A program made the translations under genes and the position numbers. DNA of 64,000 bases, taken from positions 62,001 through 126,000 of the forward strand of contig CANJME010000003.1 in assembly GCA_947475875.1 (NCBI GenBank), given 5' to 3'. Below the pieces are notes generated by a model. It was given only the letters and a program-made list of their open reading frames with translations, was not told where the DNA came from and did no database searches. Shown here one piece after another: positions 17,586-26,207 of this stretch. This stretch comes from Caulobacteraceae bacterium. Lineage in GTDB: Bacteria; Pseudomonadota; Alphaproteobacteria; Caulobacterales; Caulobacteraceae. Positions within the stretch are counted from its first letter, which is position 1. Every line of letters begins with the position of its first letter.

Positions 17586-18656
17586 ATGGCGCTTACAGCC
17601 GAGCAGGAACGCGAACAGCAGAATTCGGGCGTCAAGGATGTCGCCGAGGCCCACCGCTTTGACGAAGCGCGCCTCGCGGCCTGGATGGAAGCCAATGTCG
17701 AGGGCTACGCCGGCCCGCTGGAAGTGCGCCAGTTCAAGGGCGGCCAGTCGAACCCGACCTATCAACTCGTTACACCGGGCAAGAAGTACGTCCTGCGCCG
17801 CAAGCCGCCCGGCATCCTCTTGCCATCCGCCCATGCGGTGGACCGCGAGTACAAGGTACTCTCCGCCCTCTACCCGACCGGCTTTCCGGTGGCCCGCACC
17901 TATGGGCTGTGTGAGGACGAAAGCGTCCTTGGCACGATTTTCTACGTCATGGACATGGTCGAGGGCCGCATCCTCTGGGACCAGACCCTGCCAGCCTATT
18001 CGCCCGCCGAACGCCGCCCGATCTATATGGCCCAGGTCAAGACCCTGGCTGATCTGCACAACACCGATCACGTGGCGATCGGCCTTGGCGATTTCGGCAA
18101 GCCCGGCAACTATTTCGCCCGCCAGATCAACCGCTGGACCAAGCAGTACAAGGCCTCGGAGACCGAGGTTCATCCCGAGATCGACCGGCTGATCGAATGG
18201 CTGCCGGCGACCGTGCCGGACGATGATCTGACCACCGTCGTCCACGGCGACTACCGGCTGGACAACATGATCCTGCACGCCACCGAGCCGCGCGTCGCCG
18301 CCGTGCTGGACTGGGAGCTTTCCACACTCGGCAATCCGCTGGCCGACTTCACCTATTTCCTGATGAACTGGATCAACGGTCCGCTGGCAGGGATCGCCGA
18401 CAAGGCCGCCCACGGCTGCCCGACAACGGACGAGGTGGTGGCCTATTATTGCGAACTGACCGGCCGTTCAGGCCTGCCTGACCTCAACTGGTACTGCAGC
18501 TACAACAGCTTCCGCCTGGCCGGCATTCTGCAGGGCATTGTCGGGCGGGTGCGCGATGGCACCGCCAATTCGCCCCATGCGCTGGCCCAGGCCGACCGCG
18601 TGCCGATCCTGGCCAGAGCCGCCTGGGACTTCGCCGTCAAGGCCGGGGCGAAATAG
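17586..18656 (+). CDS. APH-type phosphotransferase family protein (ACAD10/11 N-terminal-like)
   Basis: The 356-residue product has a kinase-like fold: SNPTYQLVTPGKKYVLRRKPPG for the nucleotide lobe, VVHGDYRLDNMIL with the catalytic HGDxxxxN motif, and AAVLDWELSTLGNPLADF with the metal-binding Asp. This matches the aminoglycoside-phosphotransferase-like group fused to ACAD10/11 in animals, thought to phosphorylate hydroxyacyl-CoA compounds. GGGAG six bases before the ATG at 17586 favours it over the ATG at 17574. The 3' end overlaps the convergent lpxK gene by 20 bp. The substrate is unknown; 48-56 kb of this window does hold acyl-CoA genes. Confidence 0.88.
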   Translation: MALTAEQEREQQNSGVKDVAEAHRFDEARLAAWMEANVEGYAGPLEVRQFKGGQSNPTYQLVTPGKKYVLRRKPPGILLPSAHAVDREYKVLSALYPTGFPVARTYGLCEDESVLGTIFYVMDMVEGRILWDQTLPAYSPAERRPIYMAQVKTLADLHNTDHVAIGLGDFGKPGNYFARQINRWTKQYKASETEVHPEIDRLIEWLPATVPDDDLTTVVHGDYRLDNMILHATEPRVAAVLDWELSTLGNPLADFTYFLMNWINGPLAGIADKAAHGCPTTDEVVAYYCELTGRSGLPDLNWYCSYNSFRLAGILQGIVGRVRDGTANSPHALAQADRVPILARAAWDFAVKAGAK

Positions 18657-19650
18657 CTTTCGCCAGCAGGGCGTCCAGCGCCTTTTCGGTCTCAAAGCGG
18701 GCCCGCACCGGCCAGGCAACAATCCGCTCGCGCCAGGCGGGCGGCAGACGCATCCAATCCTTTTCGGTGGTGACCAGACCCGCGCCGGCCGCCTTGGCCC
18801 GCGCCGCCAGCCGTTCCAGCGTCGCCTCGTCATAGCGTGCGTGATCGGGAAACTCGGCGAAGAAGACCAGGTCGCAACCCGCCGCCTTTAGCGCCCGCTC
18901 GACTTTCCAGGGCTTGCCGACGCCGGCAAAGCCGATCTGCGGGCCGCTCGGCGGCGGGCCGGCCGGCTCCAGCCGGGCGATGAGGATGGGCGTCTTTCCG
19001 AACAGGGCGACAAGCTCGGGGTCGGCTTTTTTCAAATCGGCGGGCAGCAGGATGATCACTCCGTCGGCGCGGGCGAGCCCCGCCGCGATCGGCTCGCGTA
19101 AGGGGCCGGCAGGCATCACCCGCTCATCGCCGAACGGCCATTCACCGTCGCGGGTCTCGCCGTCGACCACGACCAGCGACAGGGCCTTCCTGACCGACGG
19201 GTTCTGGTGGCCGTCATCCATGACGATGACCTGTGCCCCGCCGTCGGCCGCGGCCTGAACGCCGCTCGGGCGGTCAGTGGCGATCCAGACTGGCAGATCC
19301 CGGGCCAGCATCACCGGCTCATCGCCAACATCGCCGGCGTCATGAACGGAAAGGTCGACGTGAACCGGCCCACTCAGACGTCCACCGTGGCCGCGAGACA
19401 GGACGTGGGCGGCAAGACCCGAGGCGATTAGCCGCCCGGTGATCTCGCGCACGATCGGCGTCTTGCCGGCGCCACCGACGGTCAGGTTGCCGATGCAGAT
19501 CACCGGCACAGGCGGATCCAGCGGCTCGGTCACCGCAAAGCGCCGCGCGGTGGCCCGCGTCCAGAGCCAGGACGCGGGTTTGAGCACCAGCGCCGCCAGC
19601 GGCGGCTTGACCGCCCGTCTGTACCACCAGCGCGGCGTGATCCAGTTCAC
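18637..19650 (-). CDS. lpxK: tetraacyldisaccharide 4'-kinase
   Basis: The 337-residue product has the LpxK P-loop GNLTVGGAGKTPI near residue 50, then HVLSRGHGGRL, VMDDGHQNP and a C-terminal GLVTTEKDWMRLP. LpxK phosphorylates the lipid A disaccharide at the 4' position on the inner face of the inner membrane. I chose the GTG at 19648-19650 (VNWITPRWW) because it overlaps the waaA stop as GTGA; the longer frame running into waaA is a shadow. It is the last gene of the envelope block on this strand. Confidence 0.96.
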   Translation of the reverse strand: MNWITPRWWYRRAVKPPLAALVLKPASWLWTRATARRFAVTEPLDPPVPVICIGNLTVGGAGKTPIVREITGRLIASGLAAHVLSRGHGGRLSGPVHVDLSVHDAGDVGDEPVMLARDLPVWIATDRPSGVQAAADGGAQVIVMDDGHQNPSVRKALSLVVVDGETRDGEWPFGDERVMPAGPLREPIAAGLARADGVIILLPADLKKADPELVALFGKTPILIARLEPAGPPPSGPQIGFAGVGKPWKVERALKAAGCDLVFFAEFPDHARYDEATLERLAARAKAAGAGLVTTEKDWMRLPPAWRERIVAWPVRARFETEKALDALLAKAISPRP

Positions 19651-20894
19651 GGCAGCAGGCGGGTGATCAGGGCCCACCCCTCCTCGAACGCCGTCCCCTG
19701 GGTGTCGGCGAAGGCCTGGCCGGCCTTGGCCAGTTTGTCGTGCGCCGTCCTGTCGGCAAGCAAAGCGCTGACACGCGCGCCGAGGCTGGCGGGCTCGACT
19801 ATCTCGACCGCGCCAACGGCGCCCATGGTGGCGAAGAGTTCGGCGTTCTTGTGCACGAAAGGTCCGCTGATCGTAGGTGTGCCCAGCCGCGCCGGTTCCA
19901 GCGGATTGTGACCGCCGATGTCCGGAACGAAGCTCCCGCACAATACCACGAGATCGCCGAGCCGCAGGAAGAGGCCCATCTCGCCCAGGGTGTCGGCAAC
20001 ATAGACATCGGCGTTCTTGTCCAATGGCGCACCCGCGGCCCGCCTCTCGACCGCACGACCACAACTGAATGCCAAAGTCGATGCAACTGAGTCTCCACGC
20101 TGCGGATGGCGCGGAATGACAATGAGGATTGGCCCAGGAGGGACAGCCGTTGCGATGATCTCTTCTTCGCCCGGGTGCGTGCTGGCCGCGACAACGATCC
20201 GGCGGCCCTTCAACACCGCCTTAAGGCGCTTCAGTTCGGACTCGTCGCAGGGCAGGGCGGCAGCCAGCAGCTTGAGATTGAGGATTGGGCCCGGATTCAT
20301 GCCGAACGTTTTGAGCCGGCTCACAGTCTCTTCGTCCTGCGGCAGGATCAGGTCGAAGCGGCCGAGCAGATCGCGCGCGGCGGCGGGGCGCTTGGCCCAG
20401 CCTTTGGCGGAGGACTCGGTCAGCCGGGCCGAGACGAGGGCGAGTTTGGCGCCGCTCGCATCCGCTGCGCTGATCAGATTGGGCCAGAGGTCGCTTTCGC
20501 AGAGCATGGCGAGGTCGGGTTTCCAGTGGGCCATGAAGCGGGCGACGGCGTGCGGGCCATCAACCGGAATGTACTGGTGGATGACGCCGGCCGGCAAGCG
20601 CTTGGCGAGCAGCTCGGCCGAGGTGACCGTGCCGCTGGTCACCAGGATTGAAAGGCCCGGCCGCTCAGCCCGGATGCGGTCGATCAGGGTCAGCAGCGAG
20701 ATCGTCTCGCCCACCGAAACCCCGTGCAGCCAGACGAGTTGGCCTTCCGGCCGGGGTAGCGAGGCCCGCCCCAGCCGCTCGCCCATTCGCGCGGGGTCTT
20801 CCTTGCCCTTGCCGGCGCGGGCGCCCAGCACCAGCGGCGCAAACGGTTCGAACAGGCCCGTCCCCAGCCGGTAGAGGGCCAACGCCAGGCTCAC
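19647..20894 (-). CDS. waaA: 3-deoxy-D-manno-octulosonic acid transferase (Kdo transferase)
   Basis: The 415-residue product has the GT30 pattern: an N-terminal hydrophobic helix (LALALYRLGTGLFEPFAPLV), WLHGVSVGE with the catalytic Glu, LVTSGTVTSAELLAKRLP, CESDLWPNL and a C-terminal GGHNPLEPARLGTP. WaaA attaches Kdo to lipid A precursors at the inner membrane. Start is a GTG (20892-20894) that overlaps the DUF374 stop as GTGA, and its own stop overlaps lpxK the same way, so the genes are translationally coupled. Confidence 0.96.
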   Translation of the reverse strand: MSLALALYRLGTGLFEPFAPLVLGARAGKGKEDPARMGERLGRASLPRPEGQLVWLHGVSVGETISLLTLIDRIRAERPGLSILVTSGTVTSAELLAKRLPAGVIHQYIPVDGPHAVARFMAHWKPDLAMLCESDLWPNLISAADASGAKLALVSARLTESSAKGWAKRPAAARDLLGRFDLILPQDEETVSRLKTFGMNPGPILNLKLLAAALPCDESELKRLKAVLKGRRIVVAASTHPGEEEIIATAVPPGPILIVIPRHPQRGDSVASTLAFSCGRAVERRAAGAPLDKNADVYVADTLGEMGLFLRLGDLVVLCGSFVPDIGGHNPLEPARLGTPTISGPFVHKNAELFATMGAVGAVEIVEPASLGARVSALLADRTAHDKLAKAGQAFADTQGTAFEEGWALITRLLP

Positions 20895-21574
20895 TGAACG
20901 AGGGCCTCGGCCCGCCGGGTGACGGCGTTCAGCTTTTCGGTCCAGATTTTGGCGAGGTCGACCGGGTCATCGTACTTGCCGGCCGTGAACGGACCGTCCC
21001 AGACCAGGGCCGCCTTGCCGAAGGGTAAGGGGAATACCGTCTTGTCCCAGGATTTGAACCGGATGCACGGCTTGCAGGCCATGCCGATGAGCAGCACCTT
21101 GGCCCCGGTCACCCGGGCTAGCATCGGGGTGCCTTCGCCCATGATGTGGGCCGGGCCCTTGGGACCGTCGGGCGTGATGGCCATGGCGTTGCCGGCCTTG
21201 ATCCAGCGCACCATCTCGCGAAAGGCGCCCGAGCCGCCTTTTTCGCCGCTGGAGTCCTCATCGGCGCGCGAGCCGCGGATGGAGGGAAAGCCCAGCCGCG
21301 CCACGATCTGGGTGATCAGTTCGCCATCCGCCGACTTTGAAACCAGCGCATAGAGTGTCTGGGGCGCGTTTTTATCCCAAGGGGTTGGCGAGAGCGGAAT
21401 GCGCGCGTGCCAGAAGCACATCATCGCGCCCTGACCTGGCAGGGCCCAGACGCCCTCGGCCCGCTCGCGCCCCTCGTGGGTCCAGCGCAGGGTCAGATAG
21501 GTGATGCGCAGATAAAGCGCGATGATCGACGCCGCCAGGCGGATCAGCCACAGCTGCCGAACCACGCTCCTCAC
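20891..21574 (-). CDS. DUF374 lysophospholipid-acyltransferase family protein
   Basis: The 227-residue product has an N-terminal membrane helix (LWLIRLAASIIALYLRITYL), then CFWHARIPLSP with an acyltransferase-type H residue, and GFPSIRGSRADEDSSGEKGG, ITPDGPKGPAHIM. This is the DUF374 pattern, related to the late lipid A acyltransferases, and the gene commonly accompanies waaA in alphaproteobacteria. A role in acylating a lipid A precursor is inferred from that context. Starts with GTG overlapping the ABC exporter stop by 4 bp. Confidence 0.92.
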   Translation of the reverse strand: MRSVVRQLWLIRLAASIIALYLRITYLTLRWTHEGRERAEGVWALPGQGAMMCFWHARIPLSPTPWDKNAPQTLYALVSKSADGELITQIVARLGFPSIRGSRADEDSSGEKGGSGAFREMVRWIKAGNAMAITPDGPKGPAHIMGEGTPMLARVTGAKVLLIGMACKPCIRFKSWDKTVFPLPFGKAALVWDGPFTAGKYDDPVDLAKIWTEKLNAVTRRAEALVQ

Positions 21575-23346
21575 CCGGCGCGCTCCAGCACATCGAGATG
21601 CTGGGCCGAGGCCAGGCGCTGGTAGAGCCCGCCCTGGCGCATCAGGTCCGAGTGAGTTCCGGTCTCGACGATCTTGCCCGCCTCGATGACGTGAATGCGG
21701 TCGGCGCTGCGCACGGTGGAAAGCCGGTGGGCGATCATGATAGTGGTCCGCCCGCTCATCAGCCGCTCCAGCGCGATTTGGACCTGGGCCTCGGATTCGG
21801 TGTCGAGCGCGCTGGTGGCTTCATCCAGCAACAGGATCGGCGCATCTTTCAGGAAGGCGCGCGCAATGGCGATGCGCTGGCGCTGGCCGCCGGACAGGCG
21901 CGATCCAGCCTCACCGACGGTGGTGTCATAGCCCTTGGGCAGGGCGGCGATGAAGTCGTGGGCCGCGGCCTGGGCGGCGGCGGCGGCGATCTCGGCGTCC
22001 GTTGCATTGGGTTTCGCGTAGGCGATGTTGGCCCGGATGGTGTCGTCGAACAGGAAGGGCTCTTGCGTCACCAGCGCGATGCGGTCGCGGATCGAGCGCT
22101 GGGTGACGGAGCGGACATCCTGGCCGTCGATCAGCACCGCGCCAGCGGTAACGTCATAGAAGCGCGGGATCAGGTTAAGGATCGTGCTCTTGCCGCCACC
22201 GGACGGCCCGACCAGGGCGACCGTCTCTCCCCGCGCCACCTCGAAACTGACGCCCGCCAGGGCCGGCGCGGCGTCGCCGTAGGCGAAGCTCACCTTGTCA
22301 AATTTGATGGTCGAAGGACCGGCCGCCAGCGGCATCGCATCGGGCCTGTCCTTGAGCGCCGGCTCGATATCCAGGGTCTGGAAGAGGCGACCCGCCGCCA
22401 CGGTCGCCTCGGCGATGACGGTCTGGTTGCCGCCCAGCTGGCGCAGCGATTGCGCGGCCTGGGTCAGGGCGACGAGAAAGACCGCGAACGCGCTGGCGGT
22501 CATGCCGCCGTTGAACGCCCGCCAGCCGGCATAGATCAGCACGGCGGCCACCACCTGCACCATCAGCGCATCGACGATGGGTCCGGCCAGCGCCTTGGCG
22601 TTGGTGCCGCGCACCAGGAACACCTGACGCCGTTCGATGACCTTTTTGACCCGCTCGCGCTCATAGGCCTCACGGCCCTCGATCTTGACGATCTTGACCC
22701 CGTCGAGACCTTCGAGGATCGCGGTCGACAGCACCGAGGTCTCGCCCATAGCGCCTTGCGCCGCCCGGCGGCTGCGGCCGGAATATTTGCGGATGATCAT
22801 GAAGGCGATCGGCGCGCCGACCAGCACGATACCGGTCAGGATCGGGTCGGTGGTGGCCATGTAGATGATCATGCCCAGCGCGATCAGGCCCTGCTGGACG
22901 TAGTTCACGGCGATATTGGTCGAGCCGTCGCGCACCAGATTGGCGTCGAACAGCATGGACGAGACGTGCTGGCCCGAATGGGCGGCCTGCAGACGGATCA
23001 GGTCCGCGCCAATCAGGCGGCTGAAGAGATCAAGCTGCAGCTCGCCCACGACCATGTGGCCAATGCGGTTGATCAGGCGCAGCTGCACGGCCAGCGCCAG
23101 CCCCCGCGCGATGCCGACGGCCGCGATGATCGAAGGGTAGAGCCAAAGCGCCCCGGGCTCGCGTACTTCCAGCAGGGCGTGGATGGCCCGTTGCAGCAGG
23201 AAGGTGAAGGCGGCGGAAAGGCCCGCGATCACCACCGCCAGCAGAAACGAGACCGCCAGACCCTTCCAGTGCGGCTTCAGATATTCCCGCGCCACACGCC
23301 GGATGATGGCGAGGTCGGAATGACCGGCTGGCGCGGGCGAATTCAT
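21571..23346 (-). CDS. MsbA-like ABC exporter, fused membrane and ATPase domains
   Basis: The 591-residue product has six predicted membrane helices in its first ~320 residues, then an ATPase domain with GPSGGGKST (Walker A), TQEPFLFDDTIRANI (Q-loop), LSGGQRQRI (signature), ILLLDEATSALD (Walker B) and IAHRLSTV (H-loop). The position beside waaA, lpxK and DUF374 makes lipid A flipping across the inner membrane the best inference, as MsbA does; the substrate is not proven by sequence. The start at 23346 has AAGGGAC upstream; a frame extending to 23799 is a shadow of neighbouring genes. GTGA overlap with the next gene. Confidence 0.93.
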   Translation of the reverse strand: MNSPAPAGHSDLAIIRRVAREYLKPHWKGLAVSFLLAVVIAGLSAAFTFLLQRAIHALLEVREPGALWLYPSIIAAVGIARGLALAVQLRLINRIGHMVVGELQLDLFSRLIGADLIRLQAAHSGQHVSSMLFDANLVRDGSTNIAVNYVQQGLIALGMIIYMATTDPILTGIVLVGAPIAFMIIRKYSGRSRRAAQGAMGETSVLSTAILEGLDGVKIVKIEGREAYERERVKKVIERRQVFLVRGTNAKALAGPIVDALMVQVVAAVLIYAGWRAFNGGMTASAFAVFLVALTQAAQSLRQLGGNQTVIAEATVAAGRLFQTLDIEPALKDRPDAMPLAAGPSTIKFDKVSFAYGDAAPALAGVSFEVARGETVALVGPSGGGKSTILNLIPRFYDVTAGAVLIDGQDVRSVTQRSIRDRIALVTQEPFLFDDTIRANIAYAKPNATDAEIAAAAAQAAAHDFIAALPKGYDTTVGEAGSRLSGGQRQRIAIARAFLKDAPILLLDEATSALDTESEAQVQIALERLMSGRTTIMIAHRLSTVRSADRIHVIEAGKIVETGTHSDLMRQGGLYQRLASAQHLDVLERAG

Positions 23347-23399
23347 GTCCCTTGGGGTGGGGTGTCGCGCCGAAAGTGTCAAGGCGCGGACGCGATGGC

Positions 23400-23636
23400 C
23401 TAGTGCTTGTCGTCGTCCGAATCCGGATCGAGCAGCCGGTGCGCGTGGATGATGAAATAGCGCATGTGGGCGTTGTCGACGGTGGCCTGGGCCTTGCCCT
23501 TCCACGCCTTGTAGGCCTCTTCGTAGTTGGGATAGGCGCCAACCAGGTCGACCTTGGACAGGTCGCGGAATTCGATGCTCTGGAGATCCTTCAGCTCGCC
23601 GCCGATGAGCAGGTGAAGAAGTTGGGATTGGGGCAT
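23400..23636 (-). CDS. DUF4170 family protein
   Basis: The 78-residue protein (QLLHLLIGGELKDLQSIEF, LVGAYPNYEEAYKAWKGKAQATVDNAHMRYFIIHAHRLLDP) fits DUF4170, a small cytosolic family usually found beside the CysQ-like phosphatase and lipid A genes of alphaproteobacteria. Its function is unknown. It sits between the phosphatase gene (20 bp away) and the ABC exporter gene (53 bp away) on the same strand. Confidence 0.9.
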   Translation of the reverse strand: MPQSQLLHLLIGGELKDLQSIEFRDLSKVDLVGAYPNYEEAYKAWKGKAQATVDNAHMRYFIIHAHRLLDPDSDDDKH

Positions 23637-23656
23637 GGGGCTGTCCGTGGGGCTGA

Positions 23657-24436
23657 TCAGTCTTCGATATGCGCGAGTCTCTCAAGCAACAATGAATGCA
23701 GTGCGGGCCCGGCGCAAACCAGTGAGCGCTGCTGCGGAATTGGGCGGTTGTAGAGAAAGGTCCGGCCCAGATGGTCGGTGGCAAGGCCGCCGGCCTCATG
23801 AATGATCAGGTCGCCAGCGGCCAGATCCCAATCGTGCTTGAGCACCGCCGACAGGGTGGCGTCGAATGCGCCGGATCCGACCAGCGACATGCGCAGGGCG
23901 AGCGAATTGCAGTTGACGATCTGCATCTGCGGCCAGGGCTGCGGCCAGTCCCGATCAGTGAACAGGCGCTCGTAGGCCAGCATTGACGCGCCCTCGATCG
24001 TGGCCCGGTCACTGACGGTGACCGGCGCGCCGTTCAGCCGCGCGCCCTGACCGGCCGCCGCCTCATAGAACTCATCGAGGGTGGGGGCATAGACGACGCC
24101 GGCGATGGGCCGGCCGTCCTCGATCACTGCCGAGCAGATGCTCCACCACGGCTTGTCCTTCATGAAGGCGCTGGTGCCGTCGATAGGGTCGGAGAGGAAG
24201 AGGCGGGATTTGGTCAGGCGGTCGGGGGTGTCGGGGGTTTCTTCCGAGAGCCAGCCATAGTCGGGGCGGGCGGCCAGCAGTTGCTCCTTCAGGAAGGCGT
24301 CGATGGCCAGGTCAGCGTCGGTGACCGGCGATCCGCCGGGTTTTTGCTGGATATTCAGACCCTGCCTGCGCATCGCCAGCGCGCGCTGTCCCGCCTCGCG
24401 TACGACCTCTTTCAGCAGATCGAGATCGGCGCTCAT
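23657..24436 (-). CDS. inositol-monophosphatase family phosphatase (CysQ-like)
   Basis: The 259-residue product has the Mg-dependent phosphatase motifs: VTDADLAID, WLSEETPD with a metal-binding Glu, DPIDGTSAF, and WDLAAGDLIIHEAGG near residue 200. These mark the IMPase/CysQ/FBPase superfamily. CysQ hydrolyses 3'-phosphoadenosine 5'-phosphate; inositol or other sugar phosphates remain possible. Start overlaps the pmbA stop as ATGA. The adjacency to DUF4170 and MsbA-like genes is common in alphaproteobacteria. Confidence 0.91.
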   Translation of the reverse strand: MSADLDLLKEVVREAGQRALAMRRQGLNIQQKPGGSPVTDADLAIDAFLKEQLLAARPDYGWLSEETPDTPDRLTKSRLFLSDPIDGTSAFMKDKPWWSICSAVIEDGRPIAGVVYAPTLDEFYEAAAGQGARLNGAPVTVSDRATIEGASMLAYERLFTDRDWPQPWPQMQIVNCNSLALRMSLVGSGAFDATLSAVLKHDWDLAAGDLIIHEAGGLATDHLGRTFLYNRPIPQQRSLVCAGPALHSLLLERLAHIED

Positions 24437-25764
24437 TGCCCGGCGATCGCCACCGCATCGAAGAGGAGCGAAGGGGTGTTGGTCGAGGAGCGAAACTCCA
24501 GGTCCGCGCCCGGAACCATCCGGGCGTAGAGGTCGATCAGATTGCCGGCCACGGTGACCTCATTGACCGGATATTCGATCTGGCCGTTCTCGAACCAGAA
24601 GCCGGAGACGCCCACTGACCAGTCGCCTGTGTTGGCGTTGAGCGATGGGCCGAACATCGAGGTGACGAAGAGGCCTCGCCTGGCCTGGACCAGAAGACCG
24701 GCCAGATCAACGGGCCCGGGCTGGAGGGTCAGATTGTTGGTCCCGACGGTCGGCGGCGTCGCCATGGAGCGCGAGGCGTGGCCGGTAGGCTTCTGATCCA
24801 GCTGCCGGGCGGAGGCCATGGTGTGCAGGAAGGTGGTCAGGACGCCGTCCTGGATCAGATTGTAGTCGCGGGTCGGCAGGCCCTCATCGTCGAACGGGGC
24901 CGAGCCCAGGCCGCGCTTGCGGTGCGGCTCTTCGTAGAGGCGGATGCCCCTGGCGAACACGGGCTGGCCGAGCTTGTCCTTCAGGAACGAGTTGCCCCGC
25001 GCCACCGAGGGGCCCGAGATGGCGCCGATCAGCGGACTGATGACGGAGGCGGCGATCTTGTTTTCGAAAATCACAGCCGCCGTGGTCGATTTGATCTTGC
25101 GCGCGCCGAGCGCCCCAACCGCTTCCTGGCCGGCCACCTGGCCCATGGCGTGGAGCGAAGGCATGTCGGACGCCCAGCGCACCGAGCGGCCTTCGCCGCC
25201 GCGTTCCATATTGTCGCCGTCGCCGGCGATGATTGAGGCGTAGGTCGAGTGGCTGGAAGTCTGGTGCGCGCCGAGGAAGCCCTCGGTGGTGGCGAAGAGC
25301 CAGCGACTGGTTCCCCACGAAGCCGACCCACCCTCGCTGTTGGTTACCCCGGTGACGGCCCGCGCCGCGTCCTCGATCTCAAGCGCGTGGGCCTCCAGGG
25401 CCTCGGCGGTGGGTTGCGAGGGATCGAAGATATCAAGGTCCGGGAACGGTCCCCGGGCGATCAGCTCGGCGGGGGCCAGGCCCGCGTATTTGTCCTCAGG
25501 CGCGAGCCTCGCCATCGCCACGGCCCGCTCGACCAGGCGGGCGACAGCCTCCGGCGACAGATTGGAGCCGGCGACGGTCGCCTGCCGCTTGCCGACGAAG
25601 ACGCGAAGGCCGAGGTCGCGCGATTCCGAGCGCTCGACTTCTTCCAGCGCGCCGAGGCGCACGCCGACGGAGAGCGACTGGCTCTCGGCGATCACAGCTT
25701 CAGCGGTGTCGGCGCCGGCGCGTTTGGCTTGCGCAAGCAGGCCTTCGAGAAAATCAGGGGTCAT
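24433..25764 (-). CDS. pmbA: metalloprotease PmbA (TldD/PmbA family)
   Basis: The 443-residue product begins FLEGLLAQAKRAGADTAEAVIAESQSLSVGVRLG and continues with SRDLGLRVFVGKRQA and HSTYASIIAGDGDNMERGGEGR, and ends with the PmbA pattern NLIDLYARMVPGADLEFRSSTNTPSLLFD. With TldD it forms a peptidase involved in microcin and CcdA processing. TldD is not in the window. Length equals the usual ~445. The ATG at 25764 overlaps the MAPEG stop by 4 bp, and its stop overlaps the phosphatase start. Confidence 0.95.
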   Translation of the reverse strand: MTPDFLEGLLAQAKRAGADTAEAVIAESQSLSVGVRLGALEEVERSESRDLGLRVFVGKRQATVAGSNLSPEAVARLVERAVAMARLAPEDKYAGLAPAELIARGPFPDLDIFDPSQPTAEALEAHALEIEDAARAVTGVTNSEGGSASWGTSRWLFATTEGFLGAHQTSSHSTYASIIAGDGDNMERGGEGRSVRWASDMPSLHAMGQVAGQEAVGALGARKIKSTTAAVIFENKIAASVISPLIGAISGPSVARGNSFLKDKLGQPVFARGIRLYEEPHRKRGLGSAPFDDEGLPTRDYNLIQDGVLTTFLHTMASARQLDQKPTGHASRSMATPPTVGTNNLTLQPGPVDLAGLLVQARRGLFVTSMFGPSLNANTGDWSVGVSGFWFENGQIEYPVNEVTVAGNLIDLYARMVPGADLEFRSSTNTPSLLFDAVAIAGQ

Positions 25765-26171
25765 GACGGGATCGCGTACACCAAAAGCGCCACGGCGGTG
25801 AACAGATAGCTGACCCAGGTGACCATCATGCCAATCGAGCGGAACCACGAGGTTCCGGCTGAGCGCGACAACCCGACCGCATGGATTACGCGGCCGGCAA
25901 ACAGGCTCACGCCTGCCAGGTGAACGACCAGCGGCATGGCGCCCGCCAGCGCCAGCAGCACCAGCCCCCCGATGCCGGCGGGCACATATTCGGCGGCGTT
26001 GCCGAAGGCTCGCACGGCGGCAGTCAGCCGCGGCTCGTCGCCGTGGCCCTCGGCGATGTCGTGCGCGCGCCGCTGGCGGGTGACCAGCACCGACAAGAGC
26101 AGCATCAGGATGATCAGCAGGCCTGACCACAGGGCGGCGGCGTGGGCGGCGGGCGGTGGTTCGAAAGGCAT
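25761..26171 (-). CDS. MAPEG family membrane protein
   Basis: The 136-residue product has four hydrophobic segments (AALWSGLLIILMLLLSVLV, PAGIGGLVLLALAGAMPLVV, LAGVSLFAGRVIHAVGLS, IGMMVTWVSYLFTAVALLVY). NAAEYVPAGI and AGRVIHAVG match the conserved Glu/Pro and Arg-x-x-His positions of MAPEG proteins, which bind glutathione in the membrane. Activity (glutathione S-transferase or peroxidase) is inferred from family only. It is the first gene of the pmbA-phosphatase segment. Confidence 0.9.
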   Translation of the reverse strand: MPFEPPPAAHAAALWSGLLIILMLLLSVLVTRQRRAHDIAEGHGDEPRLTAAVRAFGNAAEYVPAGIGGLVLLALAGAMPLVVHLAGVSLFAGRVIHAVGLSRSAGTSWFRSIGMMVTWVSYLFTAVALLVYAIPS

Positions 26172-26207
26172 GGCGGGTTATCTGTCACACGCCGGAGGAG
26201 ATGGGAA

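Noticed and set aside
21598-23403. 601-codon plus-strand ORF opposite the MsbA-like exporter
   Set aside because: Same kind of GC shadow: codon-position bias belongs to the minus-strand gene, which has every ABC motif.
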